Assembly (NCBI GenBank): GCA_963662865.1
Contig: OY759969.1
Span: forward strand, 1,550,001 to 1,614,000
Reading direction: 5' to 3'
Origin: JAJDYQ01 sp963662865
GTDB taxonomy: Bacteria > Pseudomonadota > Gammaproteobacteria > JAJDYQ01
DNA: 64,000 nt
Every line of letters starts with the position of its first letter. Position 1 is the stretch's first letter. The notes under the pieces were generated by a model. That model saw only the letters and a list, made by a program, of their open reading frames with translations. It did no database searches and was not told the DNA's origin. Positions 8,602 to 16,892 of this stretch are shown here, piece by piece. A program made the translations under genes and the position numbers.

Positions 8602-9446
8602 TGGACAAAGGCGTCGGCGATGTGGCGCATCATAACGAAATAGGCGTCGGGTCCGGCCGGCAGTTCAGAAGCGAGCGGATCAAGAACGACATTCCTGAGT
8701 TGATGTTCTTTTTGCAGGCTTTCAATGTAATCTGGCCGAAACTGTGGTTCGACTAACAGGCAGCGAGTCTGCTGCTCTCTGATTATTTTACCAATCTCAT
8801 AAAGATGGCGGGTACCGGGTTGTGTCTGTGCATTGGGGTTGATGACGCCGTGCGTCCTGAGCTGGTAACGCCGCAGGAAACGACTCCAGGCATCGTGATA
8901 CAGCAGTGCCGAAACCGTCTGCGGCCCGGAGAAGCGGGCACGAATGTCCCGGTCCAGCCGTTTCAGGCGGTTTGACAGGTGCGCCAGATTTTGCTCAATG
9001 GTATCGGCATGGGCAGGCAGGTGATGACGGAGGAGCTGACTGATATGGCGGGCATCGTGAAGCGCCATGACAGGGTCCAGCCAGCGATGCTGGTCTCCAT
9101 GTAAATGTGTGTGGGGATGTTCCTCTTCAGCAAGCCGGATAATCAGTTTACTGGTCTGATTATTGATTATCCGTTGTAGCGCCGTTTCCATTCCGGGGCC
9201 TATCCAGATAATGATGTCGGCCTGCCGGATTTTATTCACATCGCTGGGACGAAGCTGAAAGGTGTGGGGCGACTGGTAGCCATCAATAAGCAACTGGGGC
9301 TCTGCAATGCCGTCCAGCAGGCCATCAACCAGCGAATGTACCGGTTTCATGGTAACCAGCACACCGGGCGTGGCGGAATGAGCCGATACGGCGAGAGTAC
9401 ACCAGACAATAACAGGCAAAATGACAAGGCGTAAATAAACCGGCAT
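8592..9446 (-). CDS. znuA: Zinc ABC transporter, periplasmic zinc-binding protein
   Basis: A 284-residue periplasmic solute-binding protein of the cluster A-I family for zinc or manganese. The signal peptide occupies roughly the first 25 residues. Candidate metal ligands are the histidines in MKPVHSL, QSPHTFQLRPSDV and ALLYHDAW, and a short histidine-rich loop (HPHTHLHGDQHRW) typical of ZnuA rather than manganese binders. ATG at 9446 gives the best signal peptide; another ATG at 9473 adds nine residues. It diverges from znuCB, so the short gap of about 50 bases should hold promoters and the Zur site. It overlaps the glycosylase gene downstream. Confidence 0.92.
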   Translation of the reverse strand: MPVYLRLVILPVIVWCTLAVSAHSATPGVLVTMKPVHSLVDGLLDGIAEPQLLIDGYQSPHTFQLRPSDVNKIRQADIIIWIGPGMETALQRIINNQTSKLIIRLAEEEHPHTHLHGDQHRWLDPVMALHDARHISQLLRHHLPAHADTIEQNLAHLSNRLKRLDRDIRARFSGPQTVSALLYHDAWSRFLRRYQLRTHGVINPNAQTQPGTRHLYEIGKIIREQQTRCLLVEPQFRPDYIESLQKEHQLRNVVLDPLASELPAGPDAYFVMMRHIADAFVQCL

Positions 9447-9481
9447 TAACAGGCCATTCCGAGCATCAAGCAAGGAGGGGC

Positions 9482-9498
9482 GATGGTATAGTAGCGGG
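9482..9498. promoter_or_regulatory. Possible Zur operator between znuA and znuC
   Basis: GATGGTATAGTA at 9482-9493 resembles one half of the enterobacterial Zur box (ATGTTATANTATAACAT), but the second half is poor. Position between divergent znu genes fits. Weak evidence. Confidence 0.25.
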
Positions 9499-10311
9499 AT
9501 GCCGAAAGCAAATCAAAACCTGGAAATGGATACTGAGCCACTCATTGAAACTCGGGATGTCTGCGTTGTGAGGGATGGTCGGCATATCCTGGATCATATC
9601 AGCCTGAGTCTCATGCGCGGCGAGATCCTCACCATGGTGGGCTTGAACGGTTCGGGTAAAACAACGCTGGTAAGGGTACTGGCGGGGCTGTTGAAACCGG
9701 ACAGCGGTGAGGTAAGAAAGCAGCCGGGTATCCGCATAGGCTACTGCCCTCAACGCGCTCACCCGGATGCGACACTGCCTATATCGGCTCGGGATTTCCT
9801 GCTTTTGACCCATGCCGCAACAGGCATGTCAATCGCCGGCGTACTGGAAGAGGTGGGTATTGGCGGTCTGGCATCACGGCAGATTTTCCGACTGTCCGGT
9901 GGTGAATATCAGCGGTTGTTACTGGCCAGGGCGATCCTGCGCAAACCCGATGTACTGATACTCGACGAGCCTATGGCGGGTGTGGATATGGCGGGCCAGA
10001 GTGATCTGTACGAGCTGATTCCGAGATTAAGGGATCAATATGGCTGCGGCGTGATTCTGGTGTCTCACGATATGCACGTTGTTATGGTGGCAACGGACAG
10101 GGTTGTGTGTATCAATCATCATCTGTGTTGCAGCGGTCAGCCGGAAAACGTAGCCGCACATCCGGAATTTGTTGCATTGTTTGGCGACCGTATCGCCAGG
10201 ACACTGGCGGTCTATAAGCACGATCATGACCACAGCCATGACCTGCATGGCGATACTTTGGGGGCGGGCCATGAGCATGGCGATCATTCCCGATGTGAAC
10301 ATCATGGGTAG
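9499..10311 (+). CDS. znuC: Zinc ABC transporter, ATP-binding protein
   Basis: The 270-residue ATPase that powers zinc import by ZnuABC. Walker A is GLNGSGKT, the signature is LSGGEYQR, Walker B is VLILDEPMAG, and the switch histidine is in LVSHDMH. The C-terminal 35 residues are a histidine- and aspartate-rich tail (many HDH and GHEH elements) that likely binds zinc and may buffer or sense it; this type of tail is seen in several ZnuC proteins. ATG at 9499 is used here; ATG at 9526 is an alternative giving a more standard length. znuB begins three bases after the stop. Confidence 0.95.
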   Translation: MPKANQNLEMDTEPLIETRDVCVVRDGRHILDHISLSLMRGEILTMVGLNGSGKTTLVRVLAGLLKPDSGEVRKQPGIRIGYCPQRAHPDATLPISARDFLLLTHAATGMSIAGVLEEVGIGGLASRQIFRLSGGEYQRLLLARAILRKPDVLILDEPMAGVDMAGQSDLYELIPRLRDQYGCGVILVSHDMHVVMVATDRVVCINHHLCCSGQPENVAAHPEFVALFGDRIARTLAVYKHDHDHSHDLHGDTLGAGHEHGDHSRCEHHG

Positions 10312-10313
10312 TC

Positions 10314-11165
10314 GTGCCTGATTTTCTCATTAACGCACTGATTGCCGGTACGCTGATCGCTATCATCGCCGGGCCGCTCGGCTGTTTTGTCGTCTGGCGG
10401 CGGATGGCCTATTTTGGCGCAGCCATTGCACATTCCGCGTTATTGGGCGTGGCGCTGGCATTGCTGGCTGGCAACCTGTTACTGGATGCGGCAACAAGCC
10501 CGGGCGACCTGGGTTATCGAGCGGGCAGTTCCCTGGTTAATGACCCTTGGCCGGTCGTGTTATTTGTGAGCCTGTCGCTGGCTGCGGGTCTGTTAGTTCT
10601 GCAACGCCGCCATTTGCTGGCCAACGATACGCTGCTTGGCATCGTCGCACACGGGTCACTGGCGATTGGACTGTTGATTGTCGCCTCAATGGCATCCCTG
10701 CGGGTTGATGTCATGTCCTATCTGTTTGGCGATATTCTTGGTATTGATCGTGCGGCTGTCTGGGCGCTCTCGCTGCCCGGTATCGCGGTGCTTGCCCTGC
10801 TTGTCCGGGAGTGGCGTCCGCTGCTTGCCACGACGGTGAATGCGGAGCTGGCCGCGGTAGAGGGGATCAATATCAGGCGAACCGAATTGATTTTTGTGCT
10901 CATGCTGGCCTGCGTGGTCGCTCTGGGTATCAGGTTGGTCGGCGTACTGCTTATTGTATCCATGCTGATTATCCCGCCGGCAACGGCAAGGCGCGTGGCG
11001 AATACGCCGGTGCATATGGCCACAGTGGCATCTGTTATCGGCGTATTTGACGTGTGGGCCGGGCTGGCAATGTCCTGGCATCTTGACCTGCCAGCGGGTC
11101 CGACGATAGTTACCGTGTCCATGATGTTGTTTATGGCAGTGATGCTATTGCCGGAGGAGCGTTAA
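10314..11165 (+). CDS. znuB: Zinc ABC transporter, permease
   Basis: A 283-residue integral membrane permease of the ABC-3 family with about eight hydrophobic segments. The N-terminus (DFLINALIAGTLIAIIAG, followed by GCFVVWRRMAYFG) and the internal block DVMSYLFGDILGI are characteristic. It starts with GTG at 10314, two bases after the znuC stop, which places both genes in one operon. It is followed by a hairpin at 11168-11198 and then the convergent gpsA gene. Confidence 0.94.
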   Translation: MPDFLINALIAGTLIAIIAGPLGCFVVWRRMAYFGAAIAHSALLGVALALLAGNLLLDAATSPGDLGYRAGSSLVNDPWPVVLFVSLSLAAGLLVLQRRHLLANDTLLGIVAHGSLAIGLLIVASMASLRVDVMSYLFGDILGIDRAAVWALSLPGIAVLALLVREWRPLLATTVNAELAAVEGINIRRTELIFVLMLACVVALGIRLVGVLLIVSMLIIPPATARRVANTPVHMATVASVIGVFDVWAGLAMSWHLDLPAGPTIVTVSMMLFMAVMLLPEER

Positions 11166-11167
11166 CT

Positions 11168-11198
11168 AAGGATATTCTGATTTAATCAGGGTTTCCTT
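11168..11198. terminator. Imperfect hairpin between convergent znuB and gpsA
   Basis: The arms AAGGATATTCTGAT and ATCAGGGTTTCCTT pair with one mismatch and two G-U type pairs around a TTA loop. The core CTGATTTAATCAG recurs in the convergent junction at 25642-25664. There is no long T run, so its terminator role is an inference from position. Confidence 0.45.
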
Positions 11199-11250
11199 GT
11201 CCACCATATGGCCTGCCGGTTTTTGACGAGGCGTTGAAAAACTGACCGAC

Positions 11251-12240
11251 TCAGAATTCCCGTCCGGGCTCTCTTGACAACAGGGCGTGTACCGCCTGCC
11301 CAGGCGAGCGCCCCTGAAATAATACCCGATAGACTTCTTCGGCTATGGGCAGGTCAGTGCCGGTGGTTTGGGCGAGTTTGCGCATGGCCCGTGCTGTCTC
11401 GACGCCTTCCGTGACCTGACCAATACCCGTTTGTATGGTGTCCAGGTCGCCTCCTCCCGCGAGCGCCATGCCGAGTTGGCGGTTGCGTGAGAGGTCGCCT
11501 GTGCAGGTGAGCACGAGATCACCCAGCCCGGCCAGCCCCATGAATGTTTCAGCGTGTCCGCCCAGCGCCAGACCAAGTCGCTGCATTTCGGCGAGACCGC
11601 GGGTAATCAGGGCGGCTCTGGCGTTATCACCAAGTTCCAGCCCGTCAGCGATGCCGGCAGCAATGGCCAAGATGTTTTTATAGGCACCACCCAGACACAC
11701 GCCGGCAAGGTCATGTGAAGTATAAATTCGGAATGTATCGCCGTGCATATAGTTGACCAATCGGTTTGCCAGATTCCTGTCTGTGGATGCCAGATTAACG
11801 GCAGTGGGTTTTTGCCGGGCAACTTCCAGCGCAAAACTGGGACCGGACAATACGGCCAGAGGAAAATCCTTGCCAAGGATGGTATGTGCAACCTGATACA
11901 GTAAGTGACCATTTTTCTGGTCGAGCCCCTTGGTGGCCCAGGCCAGGCCCTGTTCGGAGCTGATAATCGGCCTTAGCTGTTCGAGTACATTGCGGAATGC
12001 GATACTGGGGACGACAACCAGCAGCGTGTCGCATTGCCCGACACATTGTTGCAGGTCACTGGTAATCTGAAGGCTATCCGGGAGGGAAATTCCCGGAAGA
12101 AACCGGCGGTTCTGCCGTGATTCCCGGAGTTGTTGCGCAGCAGATAACCGGCATTCCCAGAGCAGGGACCGCCGACCGCCGCGCGTGGCTTGAAACGCCA
12201 GCGCCGTACCCCATGATCCTGCGCCAAGTATTCCTAACAT
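11251..12240 (-). CDS. gpsA: Glycerol-3-phosphate dehydrogenase [NAD(P)+]
   Basis: Makes sn-glycerol 3-phosphate from dihydroxyacetone phosphate for phospholipid synthesis. The 329-residue cytoplasmic enzyme has the N-terminal dinucleotide fold with LGILGAGSWGTALA, the substrate block LSGPSFALEVA, and the catalytic lysine in GGAYKNILAIAAGIADGL. It is the last gene of the minus-strand run arsR-type regulator, rhodanese, secB, gpsA; secB ends 14 bases upstream. The secB-gpsA linkage is common in gammaproteobacteria. Confidence 0.97.
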   Translation of the reverse strand: MLGILGAGSWGTALAFQATRGGRRSLLWECRLSAAQQLRESRQNRRFLPGISLPDSLQITSDLQQCVGQCDTLLVVVPSIAFRNVLEQLRPIISSEQGLAWATKGLDQKNGHLLYQVAHTILGKDFPLAVLSGPSFALEVARQKPTAVNLASTDRNLANRLVNYMHGDTFRIYTSHDLAGVCLGGAYKNILAIAAGIADGLELGDNARAALITRGLAEMQRLGLALGGHAETFMGLAGLGDLVLTCTGDLSRNRQLGMALAGGGDLDTIQTGIGQVTEGVETARAMRKLAQTTGTDLPIAEEVYRVLFQGRSPGQAVHALLSREPGREF

Positions 12241-12254
12241 GAAGGAACCGTATT

Positions 12255-12716
12255 CTATTCCCCGGTTGCGAATTCTTCAGGCTGCCCTTTTTCCCGCATA
12301 CGCTTCTGGTAGAGGGAGTCAAAATTGACCGGACTGAGCAGGAACGCCGGAAAGCTGGCTTTTACTACGAGTCCGGATATGACTTCTCTGACATAGGAAT
12401 ACAGTATATCCGGGCATACCGAACCGGTCAGCCGAATACGGTCTTCGTCCGGAAAACCGGTTATCAGGAAAATGCCGCCCTGCACCGCTTCGGCTATGTA
12501 GGCAGTTTTATCGCCGAGGCTGACTGTTACGTTGACTTTGAGCTGCACATCATAAACGCCGGTCTCATCAATGACGTTGACCGTATTGTCCATCTGCACG
12601 TTGATATCCGGCTTCCATTCTTCCAGAAAAATCTGCGGGGCATGAGGCGCTTCAAAGGAAGCGTCCTTAACATAGATGCGCTGTATCGAAAAAGCAGGTC
12701 CCTGTGCTTCTACCAT
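12255..12716 (-). CDS. secB: Protein-export chaperone SecB
   Basis: A 153-residue homotetrameric chaperone that keeps preproteins unfolded and hands them to SecA. Recognisable SecB blocks are FSIQRIYVKDASFEAPHAP, the acidic strand WKPDINVQMDN and the C-terminal PVNFDSLYQKRM. A glycine-acidic tail follows instead of a zinc-binding SecA-tail partner. It lies between the rhodanese gene (18 bases upstream) and gpsA; the grxC gene often present between them in enterobacteria is missing. Confidence 0.96.
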   Translation of the reverse strand: MVEAQGPAFSIQRIYVKDASFEAPHAPQIFLEEWKPDINVQMDNTVNVIDETGVYDVQLKVNVTVSLGDKTAYIAEAVQGGIFLITGFPDEDRIRLTGSVCPDILYSYVREVISGLVVKASFPAFLLSPVNFDSLYQKRMREKGQPEEFATGE

Positions 12717-12734
12717 TAGTTAGTCCGTTTATAG

Positions 12735-13160
12735 TCAGTGTGTGGTTGTCGGCAGGCTGGCGCCCTGCCACGCCATAATGCCGCCACCGAGGTTGTGCAC
12801 CTTTTCAAAGCCGTGGCTTTTCAGGACTTTGCAGGCGACAGCGGAGCGATTGCCGCTCCTGCAATAAACCACGATGTCGGCGTTCCTGTGCTTTTTCAGT
12901 TCACCCATGCGGGCTTCAAATTCACTCGTCGGCATATGCCTGCTGTTCAGTATATGCCCCTGACGATATTCGCCGATGCTCCGAGTATCCAGCAAAAGCA
13001 TGTCCTCATGATTCATCAGGCGGGTTAGCTGGCCCGGGCTTATATCATCGAAACCACGTGTGGCACGGCTGATCTCGGTGGCAATAAGCACGGCGAGCAC
13101 AACGACAAAGGCTGAGACCAGCACAAGATGATTGCCGGCAAATTCAATAATCTGTTCCAT
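12735..13160 (-). CDS. Membrane-anchored rhodanese-like protein (YibN type)
   Basis: A 141-residue protein with one N-terminal membrane segment (about residues 10-28) and a cytoplasmic rhodanese domain. The active-site loop is CRSGNRS with the catalytic cysteine, and the conserved LLLDTRSIGEY block precedes it. Rhodaneses carry sulfane sulfur as a cysteine persulfide. Order and orientation match the yibN-secB-gpsA block. Upstream by 43 bases is an ArsR-type regulator with a cysteine pattern of persulfide sensors, which suggests a role in reactive-sulfur handling. Confidence 0.88.
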   Translation of the reverse strand: MEQIIEFAGNHLVLVSAFVVVLAVLIATEISRATRGFDDISPGQLTRLMNHEDMLLLDTRSIGEYRQGHILNSRHMPTSEFEARMGELKKHRNADIVVYCRSGNRSAVACKVLKSHGFEKVHNLGGGIMAWQGASLPTTTH

Positions 13161-13203
13161 TTATCAGGCCGGTTACAAAAGATTGAGACAAAAGCTCATA
13201 TAT

Positions 13204-13521
13204 CTAGCTTTTCGAGCAGAACGCCTGACGCATCATATCAATGAGCTTGAGTATCCTTGCATCAGCAACGCGATAAAAAACACGGTTGGCGTTCTTACGT
13301 GAACCGATGATGCCCTTATCTCTGAGAATGGCGAGGTGCTGTGAGATGTTGCTTTGCGATGTGCCGACAGCGTCAACGATCTCCTGAACACATAGCTCAT
13401 GATCCTCCAACTGACAGAGAATCTTTAATCGCAATGGGTGAGACATGGCCTTGAGTGAGCGAGAGGCGAGGTCTATATCTTCGTCTTTCGACATCAGGTT
13501 GAGTGCATTGGTGATCGGCAT
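13204..13521 (-). CDS. ArsR-family transcriptional regulator, SqrR/BigR-like cysteine pattern
   Basis: A 105-residue winged-helix repressor. Start chosen at ATG 13521, preceded by AGGA at suitable spacing; the frame stays open to 13602. The recognition helix region reads VGTSQSNISQHLAILRDKGII. It has a cysteine in LKILCQL, one in ELCVQEI and one near the C-terminus in RQAFCSKS. The ILC and FC cysteines sit where SqrR, BigR and YgaV carry the pair that forms a persulfide-dependent bridge. It does not have the ELCVCDL metal site of arsenic sensors. It probably heads the operon with the rhodanese gene; sulfur sensing is inference from motif and context. Confidence 0.78.
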   Translation of the reverse strand: MPITNALNLMSKDEDIDLASRSLKAMSHPLRLKILCQLEDHELCVQEIVDAVGTSQSNISQHLAILRDKGIIGSRKNANRVFYRVADARILKLIDMMRQAFCSKS

Positions 13522-13623
13522 TTTATCTGCTTCCTGTATGTAAACCAGCCGGTTAGTTGGCATAACAACTTGGGATTCTAACCCGGGGACGCGATATGCC
13601 ATTCGTTAAAGAAATTGAACATC

Positions 13624-13657
13624 CGGCAGGAAGCCAAGCTTGCTTCCTGCCGTTTTT
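13624..13657 (+). terminator. Intrinsic-terminator-like hairpin, plus-strand polarity
   Basis: CGGCAGGAAGC (13624-13634) pairs perfectly with GCTTCCTGCCG (13642-13652), followed by TTTTT. The T run is on the plus strand, yet both flanking genes are transcribed from the minus strand, where no T run follows the hairpin. It may block plus-strand (antisense) transcription, or act only weakly on the minus strand. Confidence 0.6.
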
Positions 13658-13673
13658 CGGACGACTTGAGGCA

Positions 13674-13913
13674 TTATTCTTCCCAATCCTGCTCCATGTA
13701 ATCGATAAATTCATCCCAGCTTATCCTTTCGCCATTTCCTGATCGTGTTTGCCCCCGGCACCACTCAAGTCCGCTTTTGCGAATAATCAAGTTTCCGGTT
13801 TGCTTGTCCGTAGAGACTCCACGAATATTTATCTCAATACCTTTGTTTTTTACCTCAATACCTCTGTTTTCTGTCTCAACACCGAGACTTTTGATAAAAA
13901 CTTTATTTGCCAT
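13674..13913 (-). CDS. Small protein with four seven-residue tandem repeats, unknown function
   Basis: A 79-residue protein with a convincing ribosome-binding site (GGAG, six bases before the ATG). Residues 11-38 consist of four consecutive seven-residue units that each begin with glycine and a branched residue (11-17, 18-24, 25-31, 32-38), for example GIEVKNK and GIEINIR. The C-terminus is acidic and aromatic (DEFIDYMEQDWEE). No cysteine pair, signal peptide or membrane segment is present. I do not recognise the family. It is transcribed away from gpmI. It is AT-richer than its neighbours. Confidence 0.7.
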   Translation of the reverse strand: MANKVFIKSLGVETENRGIEVKNKGIEINIRGVSTDKQTGNLIIRKSGLEWCRGQTRSGNGERISWDEFIDYMEQDWEE

Positions 13914-14061
13914 GATTTTCTCCTTTTTCTCTACTCTCTAATGAATACTGACCGCTACCTAATACGGGATGATACAAAAAAACGTCAATGCAGGCACCTT
14001 GATCTTTTGTATTATGCGCACACTCGACTATCCAGCCCCCTGCACTAAGGACTGACGAACC

Positions 14062-15612
14062 ATGAGTAAATCTTCAAAACCCATTGTGTTAATCATTATG
14101 GACGGCTGGGGTTACAGTGAAAGCCCTTATTATAATGCTATTTATTCTGCGCATACCCCTTTCTGGGACAAACTCTGGGCAAGCTATCCGCATACCCTGA
14201 TTCGCACGTCCGGTGCGGCGGTCGGGCTTCCCGGCAGCCAGATGGGCAATTCCGAGGTTGGTCATATTAACTTGGGAGCCGGCCGCGTAGTTTACCAGGC
14301 AGCGACACGGATTGAGCGATCTATCAGAACCGGATCGTTTTATGAAAACGCCACATTGACCGCGCCCTTGGATGAAACCATGCAGGCCGGTAGAGCCGTG
14401 CATATTATGGGGCTGCTGTCAGACGGCGGGGTACATAGCAATGATGAACATATTCATGCCATGGTGCGCCTGGCAGCGCAGCGCGGCGTGGAAAAAATCC
14501 ATGTCCACGCCTTTACCGATGGGCGTGACACTCCCCCCCGTAGCGCCATGCAGCCAGTCAGACGTTTGCAGGCTGCTTTTGACGCGCTGGGGAAAGGTCG
14601 ACTCGCGTCTATTACAGGGCGCTATTTTGCCATGGACCGTGATAGTCGCTGGAACCGTATCAAGGTGGCCTATGACCTTATATTTCATGGCACCGCCGCG
14701 CATGTCTGCGCTACCCCAGAACAGGCTATCGACAGAGCCTATGCGCGTGGTGAAAGTGATGAGTTTATTGATGCAACGGCCATAGCACCTGAAGGGGAGT
14801 CTCCGACCAGGGTGGAAGAAGGTGATATGCTTTTCTTCATGAACTTTCGCGCTGATCGGGCGCGTCAACTGGCACAGGCCATCAATGATGACGATTTTGA
14901 TGGGTTTGACCGTGGCCACCGTGTGAAACCGGGCGGCTTTGTCAGCCTGACTGAATACAGCGCCGCACTGGATATTCCCAAGGCATTTCCACCGGAACCG
15001 CTGGATAATGTCATGGGGCAATATATCGCCGATAAGGGCTTCCGGCAGCTCCGGCTGGCAGAAACAGAAAAATATGCCCACGTTACATTCTTTTTTAACG
15101 GTGGTACGGAGGCCATGTTCGAGGGAGAAGAGAGAATCATGGTTCCTTCACCGGAGATATCCACCTATGACCTGAAACCGGAGATGAGCGCGGAGCAGGT
15201 TACTGACCATCTGATTGACGCCATCAGGGGGGCACATTACGACCTGATTATCTGCAATTATGCCAATACCGATATGGTCGGCCACACCGGCAATCAGGAT
15301 GCTTCGGAAAAGGCTGTGGTAACCATTGACGGTTGCCTGAGGCGCGTGGTTGGCGCACTTGAGGAAGTGGGCGGAGAGGCGCTGATCACGGCGGACCATG
15401 GTAATATTGAGTTGCTATTCGACGAGGAAACCGGGCAGGCGCATACCGCGCACACCACAAACCCCGTGCCGCTGGTTTATGTTGGCCGGAATGCTGAGAT
15501 ACTACCCAATGGTGCGCTTTCAGATATATCACCAACCCTGCTGATGATGATGGGACTGACACAGCCAATCGAAATGACGGGGCGGTCTCTGGTGAAGTTT
15601 ACCGACGAATAA
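14062..15612 (+). CDS. gpmI: 2,3-bisphosphoglycerate-independent phosphoglycerate mutase
   Basis: Interconverts 3- and 2-phosphoglycerate in glycolysis and gluconeogenesis, using two manganese ions and a phosphoserine intermediate. The 516-residue protein has the metal site VLIIMDGWGY, the phosphorylated serine in GNSEVGHINLGAGR, the phosphotransferase block HAFTDGRDTPP and the C-terminal metal ligands in ITADHGNIE and HTAHTTNPVP. It heads the run gpmI-envC-ctpA-yibQ, a conserved gammaproteobacterial order. Confidence 0.97.
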   Translation: MSKSSKPIVLIIMDGWGYSESPYYNAIYSAHTPFWDKLWASYPHTLIRTSGAAVGLPGSQMGNSEVGHINLGAGRVVYQAATRIERSIRTGSFYENATLTAPLDETMQAGRAVHIMGLLSDGGVHSNDEHIHAMVRLAAQRGVEKIHVHAFTDGRDTPPRSAMQPVRRLQAAFDALGKGRLASITGRYFAMDRDSRWNRIKVAYDLIFHGTAAHVCATPEQAIDRAYARGESDEFIDATAIAPEGESPTRVEEGDMLFFMNFRADRARQLAQAINDDDFDGFDRGHRVKPGGFVSLTEYSAALDIPKAFPPEPLDNVMGQYIADKGFRQLRLAETEKYAHVTFFFNGGTEAMFEGEERIMVPSPEISTYDLKPEMSAEQVTDHLIDAIRGAHYDLIICNYANTDMVGHTGNQDASEKAVVTIDGCLRRVVGALEEVGGEALITADHGNIELLFDEETGQAHTAHTTNPVPLVYVGRNAEILPNGALSDISPTLLMMMGLTQPIEMTGRSLVKFTDE

Positions 15613-15625
15613 ACGGTTGAAACCG

Positions 15626-16792
15626 ATGGTGGAAAACTGTCTGCGTTTCTTTGTTGTCTTTACATTATTTTTATCTCTGTCGGCCAGGGCCACAGATGAT
15701 GTTACCTTAAATCGGGAAAAACTGAAAAAACTGCGTCAGAAGATTCAGGCAACCCAACAGTCTATTCAGCAGGCTCAAGGAGCAAAGGACGACGTGCAGA
15801 CAGCCCTGATGAGCGCCGAGAAAGAAATCAGCCAGATCAGCAGGCGTCTGAGCATTATTCGCCAGGACTATGGCTTGCAGCGGGAACGGCTGGAGCAACT
15901 GGAAGAGAAAGCCGACAATCGCCAGACTGCCCTGGCAATTGAGCAACAGGCACTCGCCAACCTGATGCGTTCCGCTTACCTGATGGACCGGCATGGTGAT
16001 ATTCATATGCTGTTGAATCAGGAAGGCCCTGCGCTGTTTGCACGTATGATGATCTACCATGGCTATTTCAGTCGGCAGCGGATACACCAGATAGACCGAG
16101 TTAATCAAAGGCTCAATGAGCTGGAAAGGGCGCAGCACGCAGTGTCTCTGCAAGCCGGAACTCTTACCAGATTACAGAATAAACAGGAGCAGGAGCGGCT
16201 CCGGCTGGAGCATCTCAAAGGGCAGAAACAGGAGGCACTACGACGCATACTGGCTGATATTAACAGCGAAACAGGTGTGCTGGGCAAGCTGAAAAAAGAC
16301 GAGAAGTCACTCAGGATTATATTAGAGTCACTGACTGGCCTGTTAAACGACATTCCGCCGGGAATGGATCAGGGGGGAACCTTCGCCTCGCTGAAAGGCA
16401 GGCTGAAATGGCCCAGTATAGGCCGACTGATAAGACATTACGGGGCACAGCGGGGCAACAGCGGTAAACAATGGTCCGGTGTGGTTATCGGTACTCGCCA
16501 GGGCAATGATGTGCAGGCGGTTGCCCGTGGCCGGGTGGCATTTTCCGACTGGCTACGAGGCTATGGCTTATTGATTATTATTGATCATGGCGATGATTAC
16601 ATGAGCCTCTACGGGCATAACGAAAGCGTCTTCAGGGACACTGGCGAATGGGTTGAAGTCGGTGACGTGATAGCCAGTGTCGGCGATTCCGGTGGACAGA
16701 ATCAGGCCAGCCTGTACTTTGAAATACGCAAAGGCGGCAAGCCACTTAATCCGATTCGCTGGTGTGTAACGAAAGAACCACCCAGGGGTTGA
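15626..16792 (+). CDS. envC: Murein hydrolase activator EnvC-like protein
   Basis: A 388-residue periplasmic protein: signal peptide (first about 22 residues), a long coiled coil (about 30-245) and a C-terminal LytM/M23 domain. The LytM domain is degenerate: the first zinc ligand positions read WSGVVIGTRQGND without H and D, and the usual HLHFE is SLYFE. Proteins with this pattern activate the amidases AmiA and AmiB at the division septum instead of cutting peptidoglycan. ATG at 15626 is preferred; an in-frame TTG at 15617 is possible. The gene follows gpmI by 13 bases. Confidence 0.9.
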   Translation: MVENCLRFFVVFTLFLSLSARATDDVTLNREKLKKLRQKIQATQQSIQQAQGAKDDVQTALMSAEKEISQISRRLSIIRQDYGLQRERLEQLEEKADNRQTALAIEQQALANLMRSAYLMDRHGDIHMLLNQEGPALFARMMIYHGYFSRQRIHQIDRVNQRLNELERAQHAVSLQAGTLTRLQNKQEQERLRLEHLKGQKQEALRRILADINSETGVLGKLKKDEKSLRIILESLTGLLNDIPPGMDQGGTFASLKGRLKWPSIGRLIRHYGAQRGNSGKQWSGVVIGTRQGNDVQAVARGRVAFSDWLRGYGLLIIIDHGDDYMSLYGHNESVFRDTGEWVEVGDVIASVGDSGGQNQASLYFEIRKGGKPLNPIRWCVTKEPPRG

Positions 16793-16892
16793 TTTTGTGG
16801 ATGAAACACTTTGGCCTCGCCGAGGTCTGTGCTAATGTGGACTTTGCTGCCTGATATGCAATGACCCGAAGCAACCATTCATGAGGAAGTTG

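Noticed and set aside
9474..9498. Plus-strand ribosome-binding site GGAGG before ATG at 9483
   Set aside because: The ATG is followed by a stop after one more codon, so it cannot start a gene; it may help znuC translation only by proximity.
14865..15399. Minus-strand frames inside gpmI
   Set aside because: Shadow frames of a well-recognised enzyme gene.
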